Origin: Microbacterium sp. BLY
Lineage (GTDB): Bacteria; Actinomycetota; Actinomycetes; Actinomycetales; Microbacteriaceae
Direction of reading: 5' to 3'
Length of the DNA: 64,000 bases
NCBI RefSeq assembly: GCF_017939615.1
Contig: NZ_JAGKSR010000001.1
Coordinates: forward strand, 868,001-932,000
Position numbers and translations under genes: made by a program. Under the pieces are notes generated by a model that was given only the letters and a program-made list of their open reading frames with translations, searched no databases and was not told where the DNA came from. How positions within the stretch are numbered: position 1 is the stretch's first letter; every line of letters starts with the position of its first letter. Shown here in pieces: positions 45,020-53,173 of this stretch.

Positions 45020-46339
45020 CTACCCGGCCGTCAACCGGGTGATGGGGCAGACCCGTCCTCCGGACGCGGGCTTGGTGGGGAGGCGGCGGCGATTGACGTC
45101 GAGGCCGTCGCCGAGCACCGCGAGCTCCGGGTCGCTCAGCACGGCGACAGCGGCGGAGAGGCCCGCGATGACGAGCTTCTCCCCGGGGCAGCGATGGCCG
45201 GTGGCGACATCGCCTCCGCCCTGGGGGATGAACGTCGTGATCTGCTCGTAGTCGGTCACGTCGGTGAACCGCTCCGGGGCGAAGCGTTCCGGATGAGACC
45301 ACGAGCGGGCGTCCGTGTCGGTACCGAGGATGTCGAGCACCACCCGGCCGCCCTTCGGCACCGTCACACCGTCGATCTCGACCGCGGCGGTGGTCCGCCC
45401 CGGCAGCATGGGCACGAACAGCCCCGTCCGGCGCACCTCCTGCGCGAACATCGTCGCGAGCGTCCCACCCACGAGCGATCCCCGCTCGGCGGTCTCGGCG
45501 GCGATCCGGGTGCGCCACTCGGGGTGGTCGTGCAGCTGCTTCGCGGCGAACGCCACGAATCGTGCCGCCGCGATCATCGGACGGATGCTGTTCTGCAGTT
45601 CGACCCCGGCGACCCGGGCGGGCAGCAGCTCGCCGTTCTCGTCCCGATGCGCCGCCCACAGCGCGAGCGCGGTGCCCTCGCGGGCCGGGAGCCGGCCCTC
45701 GCGAACCGCTTCGATGAGCCGTCGCGCGTGACGGTCCGAGAAGATCCGGTTCGCGAAGGCCTCGACGTAGGCGGGGGAGTACGGCGCCCCGAAGCCGTCC
45801 ACGATCTGCGCGAGTCGGGCGGACCAGCGGGTCTGGGCCGCCGCCGTGCCGGGGAGCCCGGCCCAGCGCATCATCGCGCGCCCGAACGCCCCGACGGCCG
45901 CGTCGTACGCACTGCGGGTGCCGCCGGCCCGCCATGCATCGCGCTCTGCGGCCCACTCCTGCTCGAGGAAGGGCGTGAGCCGTTCGACCTGCGCGTCCTC
46001 GTACGCCGCCTCGACGAACGTGGCCTTGCGGTGCCGGTGGGCGGTGCCGTCGAGAGAGTGCACCGACCCGTGACCGAACAGGGGTTCGCGGATGAGGCCC
46101 GGCATGGCCCCGTCCCGCGCGATGCGGTTCTCGTCGTAGAACAGCTCCACCCCCTCGGCCCCGCGGACGAAGGCGGCGGGGTGGCCCAGGAGGCGCATCG
46201 GGGCGGAACGGGCGCCCGGGCGGACGCGGCGCCAGATGCGCTCGCCGAAGTCGTAGCCACGGAGGAGCAGCGACGGTGAGTCCTCGTGCAGGATCGCATC
46301 GACGCCGGCGGACAGTCGGGAAGTCAATCGCTGAGGCAT
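45020..46339 (-). CDS. CYP152-type cytochrome P450 (fatty acid peroxygenase/decarboxylase)
   Basis: A 439-residue P450. The heme loop FIPQGGGDVATGHRCPGE gives Cys384 as thiolate ligand. The I-helix has the CYP152 hallmark Arg253-Pro254 (NSIRPMIAAARF) in place of the acid-alcohol pair, so it should use H2O2 and the fatty-acid carboxylate. The N-terminal FGHGSVH aligns Phe88 and His94 with Phe79 and His85 of OleT, the alkene-forming member; BS-beta has Gln there. It may decarboxylate or hydroxylate fatty acids. No signal peptide. ATG at 46339. Divergent from an SRPBCC gene. Confidence 0.87.
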   Translation of the reverse strand: MPQRLTSRLSAGVDAILHEDSPSLLLRGYDFGERIWRRVRPGARSAPMRLLGHPAAFVRGAEGVELFYDENRIARDGAMPGLIREPLFGHGSVHSLDGTAHRHRKATFVEAAYEDAQVERLTPFLEQEWAAERDAWRAGGTRSAYDAAVGAFGRAMMRWAGLPGTAAAQTRWSARLAQIVDGFGAPYSPAYVEAFANRIFSDRHARRLIEAVREGRLPAREGTALALWAAHRDENGELLPARVAGVELQNSIRPMIAAARFVAFAAKQLHDHPEWRTRIAAETAERGSLVGGTLATMFAQEVRRTGLFVPMLPGRTTAAVEIDGVTVPKGGRVVLDILGTDTDARSWSHPERFAPERFTDVTDYEQITTFIPQGGGDVATGHRCPGEKLVIAGLSAAVAVLSDPELAVLGDGLDVNRRRLPTKPASGGRVCPITRLTAG

Positions 46340-46486
46340 GGATCGACCCTGACACGGGTCGGGACGGCGCCCCAGGGGGAGGCGTTCTCCGGCCGATTGT
46401 GCTAGCCGGGCGGTGGGGGCCGCCGATGTCAAGCACCTGTGCCCCGACCGTGCCGGTGCGGAGGATGGACGCGGAACGGAGGAACC

Positions 46487-46924
46487 ATGGCCACCAACAC
46501 CCGCGACCTGACATGCACGACCCATGACGTGTTCCGCGTGCTGGCGAACGGCTGGCTCTACCCGGCGTGGGTCGTCGGTGCCTCGCGCATGCGCGACGTC
46601 GACGATTCCTGGCCGGCGGCCGGGGCACAGCTGCATCATTCCGTCGGTACGTGGCCGGCGCTGCTCGACGACACGACCGAGCTCCTGGAATGGCATCCGC
46701 CGCATCGGGCGGTGATGCGGGCGCGCGGGTGGCCCGTGGGGGAGGCGCAGGTGACGATCCGTGCGCGCACGACGCCGACCGGGTGCCAGGTGCGCATCGA
46801 CGAGGAGCCGGTCAGAGGACCGGCGACGCTGCTCCCCCGATTCCTGACCACGCCGATGCTCCGCTGGCGTAACGCCGAGACCCTGCAGCGCCTCGGCTAC
46901 CTCGCCGAGGGCCGCGCGTCCTGA
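46487..46924 (+). CDS. SRPBCC-family protein
   Basis: 145 residues with CGGAGGAACC before the ATG. A START/Bet-v1-like fold: THDVFRVLANGWLYPAWVVG at the N-terminus, HHSVGTWPALLDDTT, and a C-terminal long helix. It should bind a hydrophobic ligand. Divergent from the P450 gene by 147 bases, suggesting a shared lipid theme (inference). Convergent with the racemase gene. Confidence 0.78.
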   Translation: MATNTRDLTCTTHDVFRVLANGWLYPAWVVGASRMRDVDDSWPAAGAQLHHSVGTWPALLDDTTELLEWHPPHRAVMRARGWPVGEAQVTIRARTTPTGCQVRIDEEPVRGPATLLPRFLTTPMLRWRNAETLQRLGYLAEGRAS

Positions 46925-46933
46925 CGCGGATAC

Positions 46934-47632
46934 TCAGCGCGTCGGCCCCATCGCGGCCGCGACGGCCGCCTCCACATGCAGGGCGGTCGTCGGGAACACC
47001 GGCACCGACGTATCCGCCGCGGAGACGAGGAGTTCGATCTCCGTGCACCCCAGGATCACGCCGTCCGCGCCGCGGGCGACGAGCCGGTCGATGACCTCGA
47101 CGAAGCGTCGACGCGATTCGTCGCGGATGATGCCGTGGACGAGCTCGTCGTAGATGACCGCGTGCACCACGCGGCGGTCGTCCGCCTCCGGCACGAGGAT
47201 CTCGATGCCGTGGGCGGCGAGGCGTTCGGTGTAGAACGGCCGCTCCATCGTGAAGGCGGTGCCCAGCAGCCCGACCCGACCGAGCCCCGCGTCGGTCACC
47301 GCGGCGGCCGTCGCGTCCGCGATGTGGAGGAACGGGATGTCGACGGCGGCAGCGATGCGGTCGGCGACCAGGTGCATGGTGTTCGTGGCGAGGACGAGCA
47401 GTTCGGCGCCGGCGGTCTGAAGCGCCCGTGCGCGGGCGGCGAGCAGTCCGGCGGCGGCGTCCCAGTCGTCTCGAGCCTGCATCGCCTCGATGTCGGCGAA
47501 GTCGAGCGAGTCGAGCAGGATGCGGGCCGAGTGGTGTCCCCCGCGCAGGGCGCGGACGCGTTCGTTGGCCAGGCGGTACCACTCCAGCGACGACTCCCAG
47601 CTCATGCCGCCGAGCACGCCGATGGTCTTCAT
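46934..47632 (-). CDS. Aspartate/glutamate racemase family protein
   Basis: A 232-residue racemase. The C-terminal catalytic Cys is in ILGCTEIELL. The N-terminal position reads LATNTMH, with Thr where two-Cys racemases have Cys. This Thr/Cys pattern occurs in YgeA-type broad-specificity L-Asp/Glu racemases, so activity is possible. Start KTIGVLGGMSWESS matches the family. Four bases after the shikimate-dehydrogenase-like gene, likely an operon. Confidence 0.83.
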   Translation of the reverse strand: MKTIGVLGGMSWESSLEWYRLANERVRALRGGHHSARILLDSLDFADIEAMQARDDWDAAAGLLAARARALQTAGAELLVLATNTMHLVADRIAAAVDIPFLHIADATAAAVTDAGLGRVGLLGTAFTMERPFYTERLAAHGIEILVPEADDRRVVHAVIYDELVHGIIRDESRRRFVEVIDRLVARGADGVILGCTEIELLVSAADTSVPVFPTTALHVEAAVAAAMGPTR

Positions 47633-47636
47633 CGGG

Positions 47637-48458
47637 TCACGCCCCCGCCCGCATGTACTCCTCGGCGGCGCGCACCTGCTCCGCCGAGGGGCGGATGCCG
47701 GTGTAGAGGACGAACTGCTCCAGTGCCTGCCGAGTCGCGACCTCGGCTCCCGAGATCACGGTCTTGCCTGCGGCCCGCCCGGCGGCGATGAGCGGGGTCT
47801 CTGCCGGCAGCGCGACGACGTCGAACACCACCGTGGCGGCATCGATGGTCGGCGGCGGGAACGCGAGCGCGTCTGCTTCCGTTCCTCCCGCCATGCCGAT
47901 CGGGGTGACGTTCACGATCACGTTCGCCGTCGCGTCCCCGACCTCCGGACGCCAGGCGAATCCGTACAGCTCTGCCAGGGCGCGACCCGCGGTCTCGTTG
48001 CGGGCGACGATCGTGACGTCGGTGAATCCGGCGTCGCGGAAGGCCGCGACCGTGGCTTTCGCCATGCCGCCCGACCCCCGCAGGAGGACCGAGGCCGCGG
48101 GATCGATGCCGGCGCCGGCCAGGAGCTGCGCGATCGCGGTGTAGTCGGTGTTGTACGCCGTGAGGACGCCGTCGTCGTTCACGATCGTGTTGACGGACTC
48201 GATCGCCCGGGCGGAGGGATCCATGCGGTCCACGAGGGCGATGACGTCCTCTTTATAGGGCATCGAGATCGCGCACCCGCGGATCGCGAGTCCGCGCACG
48301 CCGGCGATCGCCTGCGCCAGGTCCGTCGGCGCGAAGGCCTTGTAGATCCAGTTCAGGCCGAGCGCCTCGTACAGGTGGTTGTGGAAGCGCGTGCCGTTGT
48401 TGCTCGGCCGTGCCGACAGCGAGATGCACAGCGTCATGTCCTTGTTCAGCATGGTCAC
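47637..48458 (-). CDS. Shikimate dehydrogenase-like oxidoreductase (HI0607 type)
   Basis: 273 residues. The substrate domain has ISLSARPSNNGTRFHNHLYE, AISMPYKED (catalytic Lys) and NTDYTAI (catalytic Asp); the Rossmann part has LLRGSGGMAKATVAAF. This resembles the HI0607-like shikimate-dehydrogenase-like group, which is slower or differently specific than AroE. Several Met codons lie close together at the start; 48458 is the longest choice. First gene of the pair with the racemase. Confidence 0.82.
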   Translation of the reverse strand: MTMLNKDMTLCISLSARPSNNGTRFHNHLYEALGLNWIYKAFAPTDLAQAIAGVRGLAIRGCAISMPYKEDVIALVDRMDPSARAIESVNTIVNDDGVLTAYNTDYTAIAQLLAGAGIDPAASVLLRGSGGMAKATVAAFRDAGFTDVTIVARNETAGRALAELYGFAWRPEVGDATANVIVNVTPIGMAGGTEADALAFPPPTIDAATVVFDVVALPAETPLIAAGRAAGKTVISGAEVATRQALEQFVLYTGIRPSAEQVRAAEEYMRAGA

Positions 48459-48515
48459 CGGATCAGGCTACCGCTGCCGATGTCAAGGTCCGTGGCGGGA
48501 GATCCCGTCCTCCCC

Positions 48516-48521
48516 TAGGGT
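48516..48521 (+). promoter_or_regulatory. -10 box (TAGGGT) of the structured RNA
   Basis: TAGGGT; the expected start, near 48528, coincides with the first base of the outer stem of the RNA. No clear -35. Confidence 0.42.
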
Positions 48522-48527
48522 GAAGGT

Positions 48528-48669
48528 GCATGCAAGGGGATCGATCGTCTACGCCTCTCCCCAGGAGGCGGAGGCCCTCCCCACGGGCCGGACGATCCGT
48601 GCATGCGATTGGGCCCTCTCGAGTAGTTCAGTCCCCAATGGACTCCTCGAGAGGGCCGCTCTCTCTTCG
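48528..48669 (+). ncRNA. Candidate structured RNA with two C-rich loops
   Basis: Outer stem GCATGCA (48528-48534) with TGCATGC (48600-48606); inner stem GATCGTC (48543-48549) with GACGATC (48591-48597). Inside are two hairpins: CGCCTC-[TCCCCAG]-GAGGCG (48552-48570) and GGCCC-[TCCCCAC]-GGGCC (48573-48589). Both loops start UCCCCA. After it lies a 12-bp hairpin GGCCCTCTCGAG (48612-48623) with 48646-48657 and a nested 5-bp stem, then the pyrimidine tail GCTCTCTCTT. The scheme of C-rich twin loops recalls actinobacterial 6C RNA, although these loops have four C, not six. No credible protein gene occupies this stretch. Function may be pairing with G-rich ribosome sites. Confidence 0.62.
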
Positions 48670-48691
48670 ATGGTCCCGAGGTTTTTCAGAT

Positions 48692-48736
48692 TTGTCCCCC
48701 AAAAGGGGGACAAGAACGCCGCGGAGGGGTTAGGCT
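48692..48736 (+). promoter_or_regulatory. Palindrome and -10 box upstream of the cold-shock gene
   Basis: TTGTCCCCC-AAAA-GGGGGACAA (48692-48713) is a perfect 9-bp inverted repeat, ending 17 bases before TAGGCT (48731-48736). It would cover the -35 site and looks like an operator. Predicted start about 48743, giving a ~196-base leader to the cold-shock gene. A second candidate promoter is TTGGAT-17-TATTCC (48831-48859). Confidence 0.45.
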
Positions 48737-48938
48737 GTTCCTGACGCACCCTCCGGTCGTCTTCGGCCCTCATCGCTCCCCCCGCGGTGAGGGCCACACC
48801 ATTTTCCGGGCACTTCCGCTCGTGCAACATTTGGATTACCTTCTCGTGACGTCTATTCCGCGAGGGGTCCCCTCCACTAGCGTTAGCGATGTCGGTGCAC
48901 CCCTGCGTCGGCTTCTACATCAGCAGAACAGGCAGTAC

Positions 48939-49145
48939 ATGAGCACCCAGGGCACGGTCAAGTGGTTCAACTCGGAGAAGGGCTTCGGCTTCATCTCCCC
49001 CGACGACGGAGGCGCTGACGTCTTCGCGCACTACTCCGCCATCCAGTCATCCGGCTACCGCTCTCTCGAAGAGAACCAGCGGGTCGAGTTCGATGTGGCG
49101 CAGGGCCCCAAGGGCCTGCAGGCAGAGAACATCCGCCCCGTCTGA
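48939..49145 (+). CDS. cspA: Cold-shock protein, CspA family
   Basis: A 68-residue single cold-shock domain that binds single-stranded RNA/DNA. RNP1 KGFGFI and RNP2 VFAHY are present in [20 protein letters not shown] and [10 protein letters not shown]. The frame is open upstream, but family similarity begins at the ATG at 48939. The ribosome site is weak (CAGG). A long structured leader is possible, as in cspA regulation elsewhere. Confidence 0.96.
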   Translation: MSTQGTVKWFNSEKGFGFISPDDGGADVFAHYSAIQSSGYRSLEENQRVEFDVAQGPKGLQAENIRPV

Positions 49146-49163
49146 GGCGGACGGAACACCGGG

Positions 49164-49210
49164 AACTCCCCGTCGGATTCACGCGCAGGCGCTGATCCGG
49201 CGGGGAGTTT
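49164..49210 (+). terminator. Terminator after the cold-shock gene
   Basis: A 15-bp stem (AACTCCCCGTCGGAT with ATCCGGCGGGGAGTT, one G-U pair) with a 16-base loop that can form its own short GCG/CGC hairpin; followed by TTTCGTCTTCC. Confidence 0.8.
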
Positions 49211-49237
49211 CGTCTTCCTGAGGGCCGCTCGGGCCGG

Positions 49238-49903
49238 TCAGGGCAGGAGGAGTGCGCGCAGTTCGGCCACGGACGTCACGCGGAATGCCGCGTCGTCGCC
49301 CTCGTGCGGGTCGCTGAAACCCCAGCCGACGAAGATCACCGGCACGCCGTTCGCGCGTCCGCCCTCGACGTCGTGGTGCCGGTCGCCGACGAGCACCGGA
49401 CGCGATGTGTCGGCCCCGAGTTCCCGGAGCCGGCGGAGGGCCTCGGCGACGATGTCGGTCTTGGATGCGAGCGTCGCCTCGTCCGGCGTGGCCCCCACGG
49501 TCGTGAGGAACGACGGCCGGAGCCCGAAGTGGTCGACGAGGGCGTCGACCTGGTTCTCCGGCTTCGAGCTCGCCGTCGCCTGGGGCACGCCCGCCGCGTG
49601 CAGGTCATGGATCAGCTCGGCGACCCCCGGATACGTCTGCACGTCGGTCGTGTACCCGTCCGCCTTGCCGAGGGTGCGGTAGAACGCCACGGCCTCGGTC
49701 GACTGCTCCGGCGTCATCCCCGCCTGGTCCTGGAAGGACTGGAACATGGGAGGGCCGATCCAGTGCACGAGCTCCTCGCGCGTCGGCGCCGGGTGGCCGA
49801 AGTGCGTCAGGGCGATGTTCAGGCGACGCAGGATCCCGACCGAGGCGTCGACGATGGTCCCGTCGACGTCCCAGAGCACACACGAGTATGGCGAAGAGGG
49901 CAT
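49238..49903 (-). CDS. HAD-superfamily phosphatase (phosphoglycolate phosphatase-like)
   Basis: 221 residues. Motif I WDVDGTIVD (nucleophile Asp13), motif II TASSKP, a Lys in LASKTD, and motif III/IV VGDRHHDVEGG. A C1 helical cap (20-85) as in Gph/PGP-type enzymes. Substrate unknown. TAGGCT (49910-49915) six bases before the ATG suggests a leaderless mRNA, although GGAGG also precedes it. Confidence 0.87.
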   Translation of the reverse strand: MPSSPYSCVLWDVDGTIVDASVGILRRLNIALTHFGHPAPTREELVHWIGPPMFQSFQDQAGMTPEQSTEAVAFYRTLGKADGYTTDVQTYPGVAELIHDLHAAGVPQATASSKPENQVDALVDHFGLRPSFLTTVGATPDEATLASKTDIVAEALRRLRELGADTSRPVLVGDRHHDVEGGRANGVPVIFVGWGFSDPHEGDDAAFRVTSVAELRALLLP

Positions 49904-49909
49904 GCCTCC

Positions 49910-49915
49910 AGCCTA
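49910..49915 (-). promoter_or_regulatory. -10 box (TAGGCT) for the HAD gene
   Basis: TAGGCT, six bases (GGAGGC), ATG at 49903. Confidence 0.4.
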
Positions 49916-50047
49916 GGGTCCCGCGAACGGGTGCCCGCCCATCCTGCACAGGTGTGCACGAAGCGGGTCCATCCACCGAACGCGGTAACGCCCTTCACGC
50001 CGATCTAGAGTCGTGACAGCGGCGGGATCACGGGTGAGAATGGGGGC

Positions 50048-50296
50048 ATGTACGTGTCGGTGGAAGTCATCACGATGCTGGCGACGGCCGCGACGACTCT
50101 CGTCGCGATCATCAGCGGATTCGGCTGGATGATCGGTCGGATGGACACGCGGTTCGCCGCGATGGAGACGAAGGTCGACGCGAGGTTCGCGATCCAGGAC
50201 GCGAAGTTCGACCGGATCGAGCACGAGCTCACCGAGGTGAAGATCGCGATCGCGCGGCTGGAGGGGCCGCAGCGTCGCCTGGTCTCAACGCGCTGA
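50048..50296 (+). CDS. Small membrane-anchored coiled-coil protein
   Basis: 82 residues: an N-terminal hydrophobic segment (about 4-30, VITMLATAATTLVAIISGFG) and a heptad-like amphipathic helix (RFAAMETKVDARFAIQDAKF, then HELTEVKIAIARLE). No ribosome site; GAGAAT lies six bases before the ATG. Similar short proteins are widespread as unknowns in actinobacteria. Convergent with nucS. Confidence 0.65.
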   Translation: MYVSVEVITMLATAATTLVAIISGFGWMIGRMDTRFAAMETKVDARFAIQDAKFDRIEHELTEVKIAIARLEGPQRRLVSTR

Positions 50297-50298
50297 GG

Positions 50299-50994
50299 TC
50301 AGAAGAGGCGGGGGATGCCCGACTCGATGCCCTTCATGTCGTCGTAGTCGAGCACGAGGCAGCGGATCCCGCGATCCTCGGCGAGGACGCGGGCCTGCGG
50401 CTTGATCTCCTGGGCGGCGAACACGCCCTGCACCGGGGCGAGGTGGGGGTCGCGACCCAGGAGCTCGAGGTAGCGGGTGAGCTGCTCGACGCCGTCGATG
50501 TCGCCGCGGCGCTTGACCTCGACCGCGATCGCCACGCCGTTCGCATCGCGGACGAGCAGGTCGACCGGTCCGATGGCCGTGGGGTACTCACGACGGACGA
50601 GCGTGGCCCCGTCGGAGATGCGCTCCACCTGCTCCGCCAGGAGACGCTGCAGGTCGGCTTCGACGCCGTCCTTCTGCAGGCCGGGGTCGATGCCGAGTTC
50701 GTGGCTGGAGTCGTGGATGACCTCGTAGATCTGGACGCGCAGGGCGTCGCCGGTCTTCTTGTGGGTCACGCGCCACACCTCGACGACGCCGGCTCCGGCC
50801 TCCTCCTCGCCGGGCTCCTCGGTCGAGAGGGCGCACGGCGGGCTCATCCAGTTCAGCGGCTTGTAGCTGCCGCCGTCGGAGTGCACGAGCAGGCTCCCGT
50901 CACCCTTGTGCACGAGCAGGCGGGTGGCGAGCGGAAGATGGGCGTTGAGTCGGCCGGTGTAGTCGACCGAGCAGCGGGCGATGACGAGACGCAC
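50299..50994 (-). CDS. nucS: Mismatch-specific endonuclease NucS/EndoMS
   Basis: 231 residues. NucS cuts both strands at mismatches and replaces MutS/MutL in most actinobacteria. The N-terminal DNA-binding domain (1-105) begins with [13 protein letters not shown]; the nuclease domain has Asp145 (GPVDLLVRD), Glu159 and Lys161 (VEVKRRG). The tail ends in PRLF, resembling the clamp-binding C-terminus of the family. GTG start with TAGGCT (51001-51006) six bases upstream. Confidence 0.96.
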   Translation of the reverse strand: MRLVIARCSVDYTGRLNAHLPLATRLLVHKGDGSLLVHSDGGSYKPLNWMSPPCALSTEEPGEEEAGAGVVEVWRVTHKKTGDALRVQIYEVIHDSSHELGIDPGLQKDGVEADLQRLLAEQVERISDGATLVRREYPTAIGPVDLLVRDANGVAIAVEVKRRGDIDGVEQLTRYLELLGRDPHLAPVQGVFAAQEIKPQARVLAEDRGIRCLVLDYDDMKGIESGIPRLF

Positions 50995-51000
50995 CCGACG

Positions 51001-51006
51001 AGCCTA
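51001..51006 (-). promoter_or_regulatory. -10 box (TAGGCT) for a leaderless nucS mRNA
   Basis: TAGGCT, six bases, GTG at 50994. It lies between nucS and the upstream GAP-family gene on the same strand. Confidence 0.45.
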
Positions 51007-51029
51007 CTTCGTCGGCGGCCGTGCGCAGG

Positions 51030-51869
51030 TCAGAGGAACGCGTCGAAGAGCCCGAGTTCGGTCGCGGCGGAGCGCGCGATGAGGAACCCGATGATGCCGA
51101 TGATCCACGCGGTGTTCTCGGCTCCCGTCCGTTCCATCCAGGCCGCGAAACGCTCGAGCGGCCGCTGCACGAGCGGTGCCGCCACCAGTCGCAGCACGAG
51201 CAGGACGACGGCCGGCGCGATCATGAGCGCGCAGTATCCGGCCAGGGACAGCACCCGGAACGGGGTGTCGACGCCGGCGTCCGCGAGCATCGTCATGGCC
51301 ACGAGATAGGGCAGCATCGTCGCGAGTTCGACGAGCCCCGCGGCGATGGCGACAGCCATCACCGCGAACCCGCGGGTCGTCGGGTCCAGCAGGCGCGCGC
51401 GCCACCGGGTGATCCGGCCGGGCCGGGCGACCGGCGGCGCGGGGGAGGCCGGCGGAAGCGGGACAGACGCCTCCGGCGTCGCCGCCTGCCCGCCGCCCGC
51501 CGCCATCCCCGTCGATGCCGCAGGGACGGCGCTCGCCGTCTCGGCCGGCGTCGTCGGCATCACGAACGCGGCGACGAGCAGGGCCACGCCCACGAGCAGG
51601 CGGACGATCATGCCCGTGGGCGAGCCCAGGAAGTCGGAGGCGACATCCACGAGGTTGACCATGCCCCAGAGGAAGAGGAGCCCGACCGCGAGGTAGAAGG
51701 CCGCGATCGTACCCAGGTAGAGGAGGATCCGCCCTGCCCGCACCCGCCCGGGGTGCAGCAGGAGGAAGACGGGGATGAGCAGGGTGCCGACGCTCAGGCC
51801 GTCGATGAGGGCCAGCACGGCGAGGGACAGGGGCAGCGGCAGCCCGCCGAAGAGTTCCATGGCCTCCAC
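51030..51869 (-). CDS. GAP-family (Sap-like) integral membrane protein
   Basis: 279 residues with six hydrophobic helices split three-plus-three by an Ala/Pro-rich loop (about 110-155). Matches the GAP/Sap group (LysE-related fold) linked in mycobacteria to glycopeptidolipid export. Family residues LALIDGLSVGTLLIPVFLLL and AAFYLAVGLLFLWG are visible. Start is ambiguous: GTG at 51869 or ATG at 51860. Substrate unknown. Confidence 0.8.
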   Translation of the reverse strand: MEAMELFGGLPLPLSLAVLALIDGLSVGTLLIPVFLLLHPGRVRAGRILLYLGTIAAFYLAVGLLFLWGMVNLVDVASDFLGSPTGMIVRLLVGVALLVAAFVMPTTPAETASAVPAASTGMAAGGGQAATPEASVPLPPASPAPPVARPGRITRWRARLLDPTTRGFAVMAVAIAAGLVELATMLPYLVAMTMLADAGVDTPFRVLSLAGYCALMIAPAVVLLVLRLVAAPLVQRPLERFAAWMERTGAENTAWIIGIIGFLIARSAATELGLFDAFL

Positions 51870-51976
51870 GATCCCGGCGCGGCCGCCTCGGCGGATCGGG
51901 CGAAAGTCGCGGCCGTGCGCCCCTCCTCATCCTTTGGTCGGATGCGACGCCGCCGGGAGCGTGGTTGCATGAGGTC

Positions 51977-53173
51977 ATGCACGATCCGGCCGACGGAGGG
52001 ACCGCCGCCTGGTACCGGCGGCACCGGTGGTGGGTCGACCCGGCCGGCATGGCCTTGCTCGCGACCCTCATGGCGGCGCTCGGCTTCCACGGCATCTGGG
52101 GGCCGTTCTCGCTCCTGCCGGACGGCGTCTCGCCGTGGTGGGCGCTGGCGCTGGCGCTCCCGGCCTGCGCACTCGCCCTCGGCAAGCGCCGCCACCCGTG
52201 GACCGTGCTCGCGGCGGTGGCCGCGCTCTTCGTCGCAGACCTCTTCACCGTGGGCGGGGTGGGCACGCTGGTGGTCCTGCTGGACGTGCTGTGGACCGCG
52301 GCCTTCCTCGCCGGCCCTCGGGGCCGCCGGGTGCTGCTCGCCCTGCTCGGTGCCGCCACCGTCGCCCTGTTCCTCGGGGCGCTGTTCGCCTCGGAGGCGA
52401 CACCCCCGGTCGCGGTCTTCTTCGCGGTGCAGTTCGGGGCGATCTTCGGCACCGACTATTGGTGGGCGGTGGCGGTGTCGCAGGCGCACGAGCTCGCGGA
52501 GCTGCATCGGCAGCGCGCGGAGGATGCCGCGGCCACCGCCGCCCGCGACCGCGCCGAGGCCGTGCAGCGCGAGCGGGAGACGATGGCGAGGGAGCTGCAC
52601 GACGTGGTGGCGGGGCATGTGATGGCCATGGCGATCCGGGCCGAGGCGGCGCTCGCTGCCCCGCCGGATCGGGCCGACGACCGCGCCGCCCTGCAGGCGG
52701 TGCGGGATGCGGGACTCGACGCGCACGGCGCGCTGCGCACCATGATCGGGGTGCTGCGCCGGGGGGACGGGGCGCTGGCCCCGACGCCGGGGTGGGCCGA
52801 TCTCGACCGTCTCGTCGCGGAGGCCCGGCGCTCCGGACTCGACGTCCGCTTCACCGCCGACGACCCGGGTGCGCTCGGCGGCGGGCGGGAGCAGGCGGTC
52901 GTGCGAGTGGTGCGGGAGGCGCTCGGCAACTGCGTCCGGCACGCGAACGGCGCCGCCGTCGACGTGACGATCGGCGCGCTCGACGGCGCGGCACGGGTCG
53001 TGGTGCGATCGCGCGGTGGTGCGCCCACCGCGACGGCCGGGCAGGGCGGCGACGGCTGGGGGCTGCAGATGCTGCGGGAACGCGTCACGGCTCTCGGCGG
53101 CACGTTCCGGGCCGGACCGGAGGCCGACGGCTGGCTCGTCGAAGCCCGCCTCCCGGCAGAGGTACGGGCATGA
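51977..53173 (+). CDS. Sensor histidine kinase (DesK/NarL class)
   Basis: 398 residues. About five N-terminal helices (20-165), a coiled linker, HisKA_3 with RETMARELHDVVAGHV (phospho-His near residue 209), and a GHKL domain. The N box EALGNCVRHA is kept, but the G1 box reads VVVRSRGGAP with Ser in place of the usual Asp, then GDGWGLQMLRERV. Start at ATG 51977 instead of TTG 51965. Overlaps its regulator by ATGA. Confidence 0.85.
   Translation: MHDPADGGTAAWYRRHRWWVDPAGMALLATLMAALGFHGIWGPFSLLPDGVSPWWALALALPACALALGKRRHPWTVLAAVAALFVADLFTVGGVGTLVVLLDVLWTAAFLAGPRGRRVLLALLGAATVALFLGALFASEATPPVAVFFAVQFGAIFGTDYWWAVAVSQAHELAELHRQRAEDAAATAARDRAEAVQRERETMARELHDVVAGHVMAMAIRAEAALAAPPDRADDRAALQAVRDAGLDAHGALRTMIGVLRRGDGALAPTPGWADLDRLVAEARRSGLDVRFTADDPGALGGGREQAVVRVVREALGNCVRHANGAAVDVTIGALDGAARVVVRSRGGAPTATAGQGGDGWGLQMLRERVTALGGTFRAGPEADGWLVEARLPAEVRA

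Noticed and set aside
48379..48744. A 121-codon frame through the structured RNA region
   Set aside because: Frame crosses the stems and the palindrome, lacks a ribosome site, and resembles no protein; RNA structure explains the sequence better.
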